Assembly (NCBI GenBank): GCA_050084515.1
Contig: CM114275.1
Span: forward strand, 11,470,001-11,534,000
DNA from: Blasia pusilla
Taxonomy: Eukaryota > Marchantiophyta > Marchantiopsida > Blasiales
DNA length: 64,000 bases
Reading direction: 5' to 3'
Part shown: in pieces, positions 34,533-46,301 of the stretch
Layout of the letters: every line of letters starts with the position of its first letter
How positions within the stretch are numbered: the stretch's first letter is position 1
Notes under the pieces: model-generated
What the model was told of the DNA's origin: nothing
Seen by the model: only the letters and a program-made list of their open reading frames with translations
Database searches by the model: none
Program-made: the position numbers and the translations under genes

Positions 34533-35529
34533 TGTCGCGACCCTCATGACCAAACAAGTGCCAAGCGGAACATCGGAACATTAGCGGGCTCACGGTAAGA
34601 TGGTTTGCGCGTTGGAGTTGTCTCAAAGAGGAGACAAGAGACGAGACGCGAGCGAGAAGTCGCGTTTCAGATGTGATGGTCGCGACTCAGAAACCTGGAC
34701 CAAACGCGGAATGAGACTTGAAAGAAGTCGAGTCTAGGAAGTGGGTTGCCAAAGGAAAGATCCGGATTTGGAACGCCACTTGCGTTTGAGAGTTTCCAAC
34801 TGTATTTATGGCCATAAATTTTAGCGCCAAGATGCGTTTGGAGCAAATAAGAGTGCGTTGGAAAGCTTATGAAGAGCCGGTTCAAACACACCAAAGATCG
34901 CTGCAAACGCATAAGCAACGGCCGAGATACGACCCAAAAACGACTATAAGTGGAGTCGGGTTGAGGGCCACAATGAAGGGCCCGAACCTCTTTTCCCAAA
35001 GGGGAGGGGTTATTGGAGAACCCAGAAGTACTAGTAAGGGGGAAGGTCTCGAGAGTGCTTGGAACCCAAACCCCACTTTGGGCGCCGGAGGCGCTCAAGG
35101 GCATGGAACGGAACGCGAGTTTGGGCGTTGGGTTGGAAAACCTGCACCAAGTCCATTGAGGCGATTTTAGACATCCCTCTTGGATTTCACGCCGCGACTC
35201 AATTACTTGGGTCTCGGTTCGGAACTCACACGAGGACCGTTGAACAGTTGGGATCGCTAGGCGTGCAAGTGCCGTTTCAGATCCCTGGACTAACCAGGAA
35301 GTCTGTTCCAAGTCTTGAAGGACTTGCCATGTGTTGGGAGCTAGGAACTAAGGAAGGTTGAGCTTGAGGAGACGCCGAGTTTAGGACTCGGTGGGTTGGA
35401 ACGCCGGTTGGCCAAACCCGACTAACGAGAGTGCGTGTTTGGGTGCAGATCGGCGATGAGTTCGTGACCCTCAACGAGCACGCTTCCGCAACACTAAAGA
35501 TTGACGTTCAAGGAGAGTAGGGCGCGACA
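34533..35529 (+). repeat. 5' LTR of the chromovirus
   Basis: 997 bp, TG...CA ends with an 8-bp palindromic start (TGTCGCGA). Nearly identical to the 3' LTR. Confidence 0.93.
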
Positions 35530-35531
35530 AG

Positions 35532-35543
35532 TGGTATCAGAGC
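35532..35543 (+). other. Primer-binding site
   Basis: TGGTATCAGAGC, two bases after the LTR, complementary to the 3' end of initiator Met tRNA, the usual primer for plant LTR elements. Confidence 0.9.
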
Positions 35544-35659
35544 TTATCCTTGGTGAGCGAGAACTTGGGGTCGTGGGATCAGCCGGACGCTTGGGAAATT
35601 TCAAGGTAGCGGCTAGACTCGGACGCTCGAGGAGGGACGCAAGAAACGAGGAGGAGATC

Positions 35660-36830
35660 TGAGTGAGTTGGCTTGGAGATGGCGATCGAGGAGAACAACC
35701 CAAGAAGCGCCGAATCAAGCGGCGTGAACCGAGAGAGGAACCAATGCCGGACCGTGAAGCTATAGAGAGTCGGAGACTCCCGAATAGCCGAACGCCGATC
35801 GTGAGGGCGCCCCAGTGGCGACTCCTTCGCGCGGGGCAGTGGGCCCAAACTCAGGGAAAGGGCGAGTCAAGCCAGGCGTTGGACTTGTTGAAGGTGTTGG
35901 TGGAGCAGATGTCCCAGCAAAGCAAGCGGATTGCCGAGTTAGAGGCCACTCGAAACCCGAAAAGTGCGGGCAAAAGCTCTGCAAGACGAACTGCCCATGC
36001 CATTTATGGAGTGGGGCGCTCATGAAAGTGAAGGATTTCCTTAATCGAATCAGATGCTTCGAGGCGCGAGAAGGTCTGCTGAGCGAGGACAAGGTGACGG
36101 TAGCCGTTACTTTCTGAAGGATCATGCTCTACAATGGTGGACCGCTCAACGAGAGGAATATCTGGCGGTGAGTCACCTCGAGTTGGGAGGAGTTCAAGGA
36201 GTTGATTGGGGATCGGTTCACTCCGGAGTACCAAGGGTTGCGTGACACGGTGGAATGCGTGCGGATGCGGCAGAGTGGTTCCTTAAGCGCGTATGTGAGG
36301 GAGTTTAGTGCGGCCCGACTTCTAGTCCGAAGATGGATGAGCACGCGAAGAAGGCTATCTTCATTAGTGGACTCAAGCCGAGGCCGAGAAGGCCCTTTAC
36401 CGAATGCCGGCGTTGCCAGGAGACTGCGCGGACCTTACGAAGCTAGCAGAGCGGATTGGGGGCGATGAGGTCCAAACCCACAAACCCTTCGAGTCAAAAG
36501 TTTTTTGAAGAAGTCGAAAAATAAGGAGGCGTTCAAAGAGGTGGAGAGGGGGCCAAGACGAACCAGGAGAGTAAATCGTCCCGGCGGCAAGAAACGAGTG
36601 GAACTTCATGCGAAGCGAAAGGAGGACAACACTTTCGAAGACACGGAACGGCAAGGTCGTATGCTACAAGCTGGTGGCGAACCGGGCACTGTCGAAAGGG
36701 TGTTCAAACCGAAGGTTAGTAATGGGAGTATGATTGCGTTTTTGCTAAGCATCATTTGGCGGGCGATATGGAGACGCCCTTCAAGTCACCAAGAGGGCGC
36801 ACAATTTGGTGTACCTAAGATCCAAGATTG
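35660..36830 (+). pseudogene. Chromovirus gag, frameshifted
   Basis: Pieces in order: an acidic and basic N-terminus (PKKRRIKRREPREEPMPDRE), a coiled part LVEQMSQQSKRIAELEATRN, then the retrotrans-gag region KDFLNRIRCFEAREGLLSED, a WW-like phrase at QWWTAQREEYL, and DRFTPEYQGLRDTVECVRMR. No complete zinc knuckle was seen. At least four frame changes break it. Confidence 0.7.
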
Positions 36831-36837
36831 CTGATCG

Positions 36838-39700
36838 CGATGTGTTGTTGCTCGTGGATACAGGTGCTTCGCACTCCTTCCTAAGCCCGAGAATCGTGAA
36901 GGAAGCTGGGCCGTCTACCTCTAAGGCGGGACGAGCCCATTCGAGTGGGATTTGCGGGAGGCAAGTCTCATCGGACTTCTGATTTGGTCTTGGGTTTGTG
37001 ATGGGATGCGGGGTATTCGAGTTGAAGGAGAATTTTTTGTATGCTAAATGGACGGCATTGACGGAGTTTTGGGAATACATTCCTAGATGCGTATGAGGTG
37101 GAGTTAAGACGCCGACCATTGAGGTTGAGCGTCTTGCTAAAAGGCAAATGGTTACAAAGTGCGGTTGGTCCGTGAGGTTCCAAACAAAGATGGAGTTGGT
37201 GAACTCGATCACAAGGAGGAGCATGGCGAGTTGGAGGATGGATTTTCTGCTTGATGAGACAAGTGGAGGAGGCTACAAGCGATATCGCAAAGATCGAGAC
37301 ACTGCCTCAAGGGGAATCGAGAACCACTCCAGGAAGTGGTCCAGGAGTTTGAGGATGTCTTGACAAATGAGCTTCCGACTGAATTGCCGCCGCATAGAGC
37401 CGTAGATCATAAGATAGAGATCATACCGGTTCCCAACCGCCTTCAAAAGCACCATATAGGTTGAATCGGGAGGAACTTCTTGAGTTGAAAAAAAGCGATT
37501 AAGTGATCTCTTGGAAAAGGGTTACATTAGGACTAGCAAGTCACCTTATGGAGCACACTGTTCTCTTTGTAAAGAAGAAGGATGGAAAGATGAGGTGTGT
37601 TGATTACCGTACCTTTGAACAAAGTGACGGTTCGAACAATTATCCTCTTCAAGGATAGATGATCTCTTTGATAGGTGGGGCGCGAGATATTTCAGTAGGA
37701 TTGACTTGAAGTCAAAGGATATTACGGTATTCGGATTGCCGAGGAGATGTGGAGAAGCTGCGTGCGGGGCGAGATCTGGTTCCTTTGAGTTTGTAGTGAT
37801 GCCTTTCGGTCTATGTAACGCCTCCGGCGTTCACCACATTGATGAACTCCATTTTTCACAAGGAAATGGATGAGTATATTATCATCTATATCGATGATAT
37901 ACTTATCTATTCAAGTCACTAGAGGAGCATGTTCGACATGTGAGAGCGGTCTTGTCTAAGCTAAGGGCAAATCAGATTGTGTATCGAATGTAGAGAAGAG
38001 CGAATTTGGTTTGAGTAAGATCAAATTCTTGGGTCACGTGGTTAGTGCAGATGGCGTCACCCGGACATGGAAAAGGTAAAGGCGATTTCGAGTGGGAACC
38101 CCATCCCTTGTAAAGGGATGAGGAGGTTCATAGGTGCGGTGCAATTTTATCGTACTTATGTGAAAAACTTTTGGGAATTGTGAGACCTCTCACGGATTGG
38201 ACACAAAGTTTGCCAACACGACTTGGACCCGGGAAGTTAATGAGGCATTCAACCGAGTGAAGCAGATTCTATCGCAGAACAGTGTTAAAGCGGCGGAGTT
38301 TGACAAACCGTTGAAGTGCATACCGATGCTAGTGATTTCACGGTTGAGGAATGTTGGTGCAAGAAGGAGACCGGTGGCATATGAGAGCAAGAAGCTTAGC
38401 GACATTGAAAGGAGATGGCCTACTCACGAGAAAGAGTTGTTCGCGGTGGTACATTGCTTGAGGAAGTGGCGGCATTATCTAGGGCTCCACAGGACTCGAA
38501 TATTCACCGATAATATATCACTCAAGTATTTTGAGACCAGGATCGAGTGACACTAAACAACAAGCTGCGGTGGCATGATACCTTGGCGCTGATGGATGTA
38601 GAGTTGATCCACAAGCCAGGTAAAGATAATGTGATTCCGGATCGTTAAGTCGAAAGGAGGAACACATGCCATCGCGACACCAGTGTCTTGAGAGCAATGT
38701 TCCCTAAGGAAACAGATCTGGAGAGAAGGATTCGTGAAGGATATATGAAGGATGCTCAAGCAGGGGAATACCTGAGGAAGTTGAAGCAGGGTGAGAAGGT
38801 GGCCAACATAAGTTTGAGGCACGGTTTACTAAGGTTCAAACAGAGTAGGATCTATGTAGGGCAAGGCAGAATGCGAACCAAGGTGTTAGCTGAATGTCAC
38901 GACGGACCCTTGGCAGGACATAAAGGAGAGAAATCTACGCTAGCTGTTCTGTCGAAGCGGTTCTTTTGGCCCAACATGAAGGAGGATGTTGCTCAATATG
39001 TGAAGACCTGTGTGACACCTTAGCGAATAGAGTCTCTTATGATAAGAAACAAGGCTTGCTGCATCCCTTGCCGATCCCCGAAGGACCCTTGCAAAGTGTG
39101 AGTATGGATTTCATCACGAGTCTTCCGGAATCTGGGGGATACAACGCTATACTTGTGATTGTTGATCGGTTTAGCAAGTTGGCGAGATTCGTGCCGACGG
39201 TGGATTCAGAACGGCGATATCGACGGCGCAACTATTCCTCGATAGGTGGTGGCGTGCTCACGGTTTGCCGAGGAGCATTGTTTCAGATCGGGATCAAAGT
39301 TTACGTGCTTTTCGAAGCACTTGTTGAAAGGTTTAAGACCAAGTTGAGTTTGACGGCTTTCCACCCCGACGGATGGGCCAGGTGAAAAGGTAAACTCTAT
39401 CGTGAATCAAGACTTGAAGAATTATGTCGTCTTTGATCAACGCGATTGGGTCGGATGGTGAGCATGGCGGAATCTTGCTACAACTCGACCAAGCGTGCAA
39501 TAGGAGAATCTCCGTTTCTCTGGAAAATGGACGAGAGCCGAAGGGCCTCTTGATCTAGCCCTTTCGAAGGGTACTACATTGCACGAACACGACAAGCGGC
39601 AGAAAGTTTGTTGGTAGAGATGCAAGAACGAGAAAGAGCGCGAGGCGAAGTCTTGCAAAGGCTCAAATGAGGCACGTTAAGCATGTAACAAGAGTCGGCG
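36838..39700 (+). pseudogene. Chromovirus pol: protease, RT, RNase H, integrase, frameshifted
   Basis: Protease: VLLLVDTGASHSFLSPRIV (about 36843-36905) with the DTGAS motif. RT: FEFVVMPFGLCNAS near 37790 and YIIIYIDDILIYS at 37875-37912 with the YxDD catalytic pair. RNase H: AYESKKLSDIERRWPTHEKE, then LFAVVHCLRKWRHYL and IFTDN (38369-38515). Integrase: zinc part AECHDGPLAGHKG...KTC (38889-39011) and core SMDFITSLPESGGYNAILVI with VDRFSKLARFVP (39100-39200). Single-base shifts occur every 100-300 bp, so no domain is complete in one frame. Confidence 0.85.
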
Positions 39701-39914
39701 CCAAGTCACGATTCCAAGTTGGAGAACAAGTGTGGTTGAGTGTGAAGAATCTCACTCTTCCGAAAGAGTTGTCTCTTGGTTGTCGCCAAGTATCTTTGGA
39801 CCGTATGTGATTGTGGCAAACCCGTTTGAGGATGTGTATACGTTGAGGTGCCGGACGAGTTCAAGATTCACCCCACCTTTCATGTGTCATTGTTGAAGAA
39901 ATACCTTCAAGATA

Positions 39915-40145
39915 ATGGGCGTTTCGAGCGGAGGCAGTGGTGAGACCGCACCGGTCATCGTAAAGGAGGAGCCGGAGTTCGAGGTGGAGACCATCTTACG
40001 TTCGAGGCGTCGGGCCAACAAGTATGAATACTTGGTAAAATGGAAGGGCTACCATGTGAAGGAGGCGACTTGGATTGCGGAGGCGTATTTGGAACACGCC
40101 TTAGAAGAATTGTTGCGTGACTTCAAGCGGAAGCACATACGTTAG
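39915..40145 (+). pseudogene. Chromodomain at the integrase C-terminus
   Basis: Encodes FEVETILRSRRRANKYEYLV, KWKGYHVKEATWIAEAYLEH and a basic end. 'E.IL..R......YLVKWKGY...E.TW......L' is a chromodomain; in chromoviruses it steers integration toward methylated histone H3. This part is open in one frame of 76 codons. Confidence 0.9.
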
Positions 40146-40836
40146 TACGAGGAGAAGCTAGAGACATGACTTGTAATCGGTGGAATCTTGGGCCGAAGGC
40201 CGTTGTAACTAGAATATGCTAGTGTTGCAATAAAGGAGTGTATGGATTTGGAGATTCGATACCAGTGTTGATTGCAATTTGTATGTGGTAGTGCATGGCT
40301 ATGAGTCGTTCATCATAGACTTAGAATGTACGACAAGAGGACAGACAAGGAGTATTTGAGGTGAGAGCTCGTATGTGGATAAGCACCTAGAACAGGACCT
40401 TGTGTTGGATTACACTCGGGCTCGCCCTAGCGTCGGCGGGGCAGCTGAAGTCTGTCTTGGGGCTTGGGGTGATCTTACTTGTGGCCACATGAGTAAACTT
40501 AGTGACGCGCCTAAGTCGAATACGAGAGCGACCCAATAGTAGTACGATTTGTGGACCGAGGTAAAAGGTGTGATGTTTCTGAGAATGAATCGAAAGAGTC
40601 TAAGGTTGCACACTTAGTTAGCTTATTTGATAGGTTAGTTCCTTGGAACTAGTCCAGGCTTATCGAAGATGAGAGGCTAATAATTCTAAGTGGGGCAAAG
40701 CGACAACTAGAGACTAAGAGGAATTGCGGGTTAGCCACCAGAACGCAATTCAATGTCAAGGGGTAGGCTGCCCAGGAGACTTGACATAATAAAGGTTTGC
40801 GTTGATGAGGGCATCAACCTCTAAAAGAGGGGTGAG

Positions 40837-41827
40837 TGTCGCGACCCTCATGACCAAACAAGTGCCAAGCGGAACATCGGAACATTAGCGGGCTCACGGT
40901 AAGATGGTTTTTGCGTTGGAGTTGTCTCAAAGAGGAGACAAGAGGCGACGCGGCGAGAAGTCGCGTTTCAGATGTGATGGTCGCGACTCAGAAACCTGGA
41001 CCAACGCGGAATGAGACTTGAAAGAAGTCGAGTCTAGGAAGTGGGTTGCCAAAGGAAAGATCCGGATTTGGAACGCCACTTGCGTTTGAGAGTTTCCAAC
41101 TGTATTTATGGCCATAAATTTTAGCGCCAAGATGCGTTTGGAGCAAATAAGAGTGCGTTGGAAAGCTTATGAAGAGCCGGTTCAAACACACCAAAGATCG
41201 CTGCAAACGCATAAGCAACGGCCGAGATACGACCCAAAAACGACTATAAGTGGAGTCGGGTTGAGGGCCACAATGAAGGGCCCGAACCTCTTTTCCCAAA
41301 GGGGAGGGGTTATTGGAGAACCCCAGAAGTACTAGTAAGGGGAAGGTCTCGAGAGTGCTTGGAACCCAAACCCCACTTTGGGCGCCGGGGGCGGCTCAAG
41401 GGCATGGAACGGAACGCGAGTTTGGGCGTTGGGTTGGAAAACTGCACCAAGTCCATTGAGGCGATTTTAGACATCCCTCTTGGATTTTCCGCGACTCAAT
41501 TACTTGGGTCTCGGTTCAGAACTCACACGAGGACCGTTGAACAGTTGGGATGGCTAGGCGTGCAAGTGCCGTTTCAGATCCCTGGACTAACCAGGAAGTC
41601 TGTTCCAAGTCTTGAAGGACTTGCCATGTGTTGGGAGCTAGGAACTAAGGAAGGTTGAGCTTGAGGAGACGCCGAGTTTAGGACTCGGTGGGTTGGAACG
41701 CCGGTTGGCCAAACCCGACTAACGAGAGTGCGTGTTTGGGTGCAGATCGGCGATGAGTTCGTGACCTACTGAACGCACGCTTCCGCAACACTAAAGATTG
41801 ACGTTCAAGGAGAGTAGGGGCGCGACA
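40837..41827 (+). repeat. 3' LTR of the chromovirus
   Basis: 991 bp. A polypurine tract (TAAAAGAGGGGTGAG, 40822-40836) precedes it. Differences from the 5' LTR are mostly short indels, for example near 40920, 40945, 41320, 41390, 41490 and 41765. Confidence 0.93.
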
Positions 41828-42121
41828 GTTCGTGCCACTATGCCAGATGCCTGTAATACTCGCCCTTGATAGGCCCACTAAGTTGAATACCAAGTCACCC
41901 GGTCTTGAACAAAGCTCGATGAGCGTTTGCGTCAAGGCAAGGGACTTTTCCCTTCCTCCAAGTAAGGGGGTCCCATCTTGCATGTAAATTCCCGGGGGGA
42001 ATTGTATAAACTATCTAAGTTGTACCCATCGGAGCATGGATTGACTAGATCCAGGATCTGGAACACCTGGAAGTTGTGCTCGGGCCTTACAAAATAGTAG
42101 ACAAAGGAATGGTCTATAGTC

Positions 42122-42471
42122 CTAACAGTAGAGCAACCTGTCGAAGTCCGACAGGTTGTTTTACAAGTGTAAGTGTTTGTTTTTGCCATGAGCAACCCGT
42201 TGAAAGCCGATAGGTTGCTGGCTTAGAGCAACCCGTCGCTTTCAGACGGGTTGCATCACTCCAGAAACACAAGGAAAAGCGCAAGTACTTGCAATCCGTC
42301 AGATTCCGACGGGTTGCAGTCACTCAATGGAGACTTGTGGTAAATTTGCAACCCTTCGCTTTCAGACGGATTGCAACATCGCAGCCACAAGTTGTTGGGA
42401 TCCGACGGGTTGCATGCAGAGATGCAACCTGTCGGAGCCCGACGGGTTGAATTTGGATTAAGAGCACTTAC
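42122..42471 (-). repeat. Palindrome array, intron 3 of copy B
   Basis: About seven palindromes in 350 bp, near 42133, 42189, 42228, 42292, 42350, 42385 and 42424; the last two are almost perfect. Donor GTAAGT at 42471-42466. Confidence 0.75.
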
Positions 42472-44505
42472 CCGGACTTGACTCGTCGCCGATCGGAGTG
42501 GATACTTGTTCTTGATGACCCATGATTGCGCCGTCCTCCATTTCAGCGACCCCTTCACGCACTGAAGGTTGAAGAGCTCCTCCTCACTCCCTCCAATCAA
42601 GACCAAGAAACAACCCTTGTCACTCAGATAAGCATCTGCAAAAGAAAACAAGAGCGCGATCTGGTTGTAGGAAAGAGGGACATTCCAGTCTAGGACAGTG
42701 TCAGACGGATTGTTGTCCCACAAGTGAAACCCCTGAGGGCAAATCTGCGATGAGGAGATCCACCGCCACCTCCTTGACCATCCCATGGACAGTCTAGGGA
42801 GCGTGCCCGTTTCGTTGAAGTTTTCGTCCCAGCATGGTCAATTTGCCAATGGCAGGTGTCGACTCCTGGGAACTGAAACTTTGGAGCTCATCCACAAGAT
42901 GAGTGAAGTGAATGAGGACATTTGTCTTGGTTGTTGTTTCTCTATGCCTTCTCAAGGATGATGGAGTGTATTCCACATCCTTATCTGCTCCCTAGGACGA
43001 ACCAGGCGCCTCCCGCTTTTGCTTCTCTCGAGTCTGTGGTCGGCTTGTAGGGGTCTCTATTACCTCAAACTCCACTAGAGTTTTCTTGGCGGAGGACTTG
43101 GTCCGGCCCTCTTGCCCCGCTCGCCCGGACGATTCCGCCTCTCGCTATGAGGTGTGAGCCTCTTTTCTGGAAGAGTCGGCCTCAGAATTCTTCGATCCCC
43201 TCGCCGTAGATTTTTCCTTGGCGGTGACGACCTTGGACACCAACTTCGTTGTCTCGAGGGCTTGCTCCTCCGCATCTCCTTCGAAAAAATCTTCAGGTTG
43301 CACAAAATTCAGAATGTCGTCCCTACCTGTGACCACTGCATCATAGACCCTGTGTAGATTTTTTCAGTTATGTCCTTAGGGTGTTTGAAGTCCAACCAGA
43401 GTGGGCAATTGTCAACCTCCCAGTCGGACATGCCCTGTGCCATCTCCATGTCGTACATGGAAAATGCCTCTCCATCAAGCGGAGAAGCCCACAATTAGCA
43501 GGCTGCCGGTAATTTTTGCGAGGTACGTGCATTCTTACAATTGATGAGGTACACGATCCATTGGGCAGCTCTTTGTTGAGATGAATCGGCTATCTGCTCC
43601 TGAAGATCCCACTTCTTCTTTGCGAAATCCCTTTTTTTGGCGTCAATTTCTTCATCGAAGTCTGCCTGCCTGAGGGAGGATGTGATTCTTGAACATCATC
43701 CTGAAGCCTGGGTTTTTCGTGGGCTTGTCTCGGATGTCATCAAGCCATAGTTCAAAATCTTTTGCACACTCTGGGTTTGCTTCCTCCGCAAGTGGCTCAA
43801 TCTTCTTCAGCTCCGCTTGAAGACCCACGAGCATGGACTTCCCGAGAAGCCGCAAGGCGTCCCAGAATGACCATTCACGTAGCCAATAGGAGATCACTGG
43901 ATCAGAAACTCCCGGAGGATGGTGTGTCACGCGCTTTTAGGCCTTTGTGCCCTCGACACTAATTTTCATCAGTCGGATTCTCCTAAACTCGGAAATTCCA
44001 GACATTGCAAATCTGTGAACGCGGTCTAGAGACACTTTCTCGCCAATCCAACCTTGTGGATCTTCGTCTCTCTTCCGCTGGCGCTTGATTATCTCCTTAA
44101 GCTCCTTGTAGAATTCCGGGCCAAGTTCGGGGTTCAGAATGGCAATGCATCGCTGCATCTTGCTTACAGTGTACTTCGTGGCTGCAGATACTGCAACCTA
44201 GATAAACTTGGCATGTCCAAACGCACACACGTTCTCCCTTCACTCCAATTCCAATGAAGTGCTCTTCTTGGCGGCATAGATCTTTGACCAACAAAGGATT
44301 GTGACGGCTGCATCGTGGGAAATGAAGGTATTTGCCCAAGTCTTCTTTTTAATTTGAGCCCCCTTCGCCAGCATCTCATTTACCAGAGCGTCGCCCAAGA
44401 ACCCCTTGAACTCTACCGGGTGCGTCGTAAGCACCTTTTCCACCCTGTCACAATCATGGATCTAGTGGTGGGTGACGTTCCCCTCAGATACAATCCTGCA
44501 CATCC

Positions 44506-45293
44506 AAACACACGCTAAGAATTATTGCAAGCTACAAGTTTCCTGCAACCCGTCGGACTCTGACTGGTCACAACACCTGGTGGTCGAAATGGTAGCACAA
44601 AGAAAAATATTGCAACCCGTCGGAGTCCGACGGGTCGCAACACCTTTTTTTCTGTTACACTTATTGCAACAATCACGCAAATTTTAAGACATAATTGCAA
44701 CCCATGGAAGTCCGATGGATTTCACTCGGATTTATGATTTTCTGGTAAATCCGTTTTAGTCCTTGTCTACAACCCGTTGGAGTCCGACGGGTTGTAAAAC
44801 GATTTCCATTCAGAGACTGGTTTCCGGAAAAAAACTGCACATATTAACCCGTCGGAGTCCGAGAGGTTGCGCAATTCCTTTTCAAGCTGGAATTGGATGC
44901 CTAAAAGGAAGCTATCCTACTCCGACCACCTACCCATGGGGGCAAATGCAACCTGTCAAAGTCTGACGAGTTGCTTTCGGCCAAAAACATCCCAAAAATA
45001 GCAGACAGTCCAGCAACTCGTCGGACTCCCGCAAGTTGCTTTTAGGCGTTCGATGATTTGTTACCACTATTTTAACAACTTTTCAGAGTCCGAAGGTTTG
45101 CAGAACATATAAATCATGCACTCATTTTTACACCCATCGATGGTGGATTGGTTTCGGTATCCCGACTTTCTCTGGTGTGCTTGGCCACCAGGCAACCATC
45201 GGACTCCGACGGTTTGCTTGAAGCTTTCCAATTATGCAACCCGTTTGACACCGACGGGTTGAAGCAATCAAAATTAATAAAGAGGAAAATTAC
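44506..45293 (-). repeat. Palindrome array, intron 2 of copy B
   Basis: A dozen palindromes in about 790 bp, near 44546, 44612, 44698, 44769, 44844, 44947, 45012, 45075, 45192 and 45237 among others. Donor GTAATT at 45293, acceptor GTGCAG at about 44511-44506. Confidence 0.75.
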
Positions 45294-45891
45294 GTATTCA
45301 TGGCACGCATTGCCATTTCCACCATTGTCATGTGATGAGGAAATGGATGGAGCACGACTGCCTTAACGCAAAAATGCGACTCCAATGAATTTGGGCGCTC
45401 CTCTACAAACTGGGTCCACGCCATGTACCTGTGGTTTCCATCCCAGATGAAGAAGTAAAGGTTCCGCATCTAGCTAAATTACATCCCCTCAATCGCTCTT
45501 CTGAACTCCCCATCTCTCATCCTACAGAATGTATCGAGCGCTTCCAAGTCCTCTTCTGTCACCAGCGCTTGGGTTCCATGTTCATCGTAAGGCTGAACAT
45601 AGAACGGAGGGAAGCTGTCGATGTAGGATGTTGTTGCTGCCGACTGTTTCAGCTTTGCAATATCCTCCTTCGATTGAATTTTGCGGACGTACTCCATTGT
45701 CCGCAATCGGCAAAGTGGAATTCTCAGGGTGTTTTGGCCCTCCATCAGTGCCATCTGCTTAACACCCTGCCTCAATGGGGACCAAGTCAATAAACTACAC
45801 AATTTTGCCAATGAATTGCATCATGGGCCTTCACATAACTCAAACTTTTCTTACCTGCTCAAAGATTGGGTCGGTGTCTTGGCCCGCCAAC

Positions 45892-46301
45892 GAGGTGCGG
45901 TAAGAAGAGAGGAAGAGAGGAAGAGAGGAGAGAGGAAACTACCTTCAACCGAAATAGATACTTTTTTTTGAAGAGAGTTTCCGTTGGGTTGAAGAGAGGA
46001 AACTTTTTGTGTGAATTTTTTTGCACTTTTTTGTTCATTTATTAAACAATCCCACAGTTTTTTTTCCTCTTCCATATTTTGGCAACCCTTGTGAGTCCGA
46101 CGAGTTGCAAATTGCACAAAATTTACAAAACTGAAAAATCAGTGGAATCATAAGTGTGGAACCAATCACTTTTTCCATCCAAGGTCTGGAAAAAATCTAT
46201 CATTTGCCCCGGGCTGAATAGAGTTCAAGCTCACAGTGAAGGTTGAGAAAAAAATAAAAGTACAATCTAAAACCTCATTTTGCATCCTCAAAGTGGTTTG
46301 T
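45892..46301. repeat. Left terminal region of element 2
   Basis: GAGAGGAA-rich start, then an AT-rich stretch with one diverged palindrome near 46085. Almost identical to 59956-60364 at the left end of element 3, including GTTTCCGTTGGGTTGAAGAG and TGGAATCATAAGTGTGGAAC. Probably also the 3' UTR of T1. Confidence 0.75.

Larger units (their letters stand above)
34533..41827 (+). mobile_element. Ty3 chromovirus LTR retrotransposon with 5-bp target duplication
   Basis: LTRs 34533-35529 and 40837-41827 begin TGTCGCGACC and end GCGCGACA. GTTCG is duplicated at 34528-34532 and 41828-41832. Removing the element restores the copy B exon seen in copy A (GAATGTTCG joined to TGCCACT). Primer-binding site TGGTATCAGAGC (35532-35543) fits tRNA-iMet. 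Order gag, protease, RT, RNase H, integrase, chromodomain, polypurine tract AAAAGAGGGGTGAG marks a chromovirus. By eye the two LTRs differ at about 15-20 places in 995 bp, many of them 1-3-bp indels. The coding part is full of frameshifts, so either it decayed by small deletions or the assembly has indel errors. Confidence 0.93.
33967..45891 (-). pseudogene. Copy B of the ParB-like / methyltransferase-like gene (exons 2-5, split by a Ty3 element)
   Basis: Minus-strand parts: end of exon 1 (45891-45855, LAGQDTDPIFEQ then GTAAG), ParB-like exon 45754-45294, central exon 44505-42472, methyltransferase-like exon 42121-41833 continuing at 34532-34306 on the far side of a 7.3-kb Ty3 element, and last exon 34281-33967. 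Stops include TAA and TAG near 45479-45465 in the ParB-like exon, several in the central exon, and one after LEGR. The DGNHRYMAW signature is intact in codons here. The start of exon 1 is at 58495 on the other side of element 2 (see copy E), so B and E are one gene. It belongs with transposase T2 as element 1. Confidence 0.7.

Noticed and set aside
33967-45891. Copy B as an independent element with its own start
   Set aside because: It has no promoter or exon 1 beyond LAGQDTDPIFEQ, and the rest of exon 1 is present in phase order beyond element 2 as copy E.
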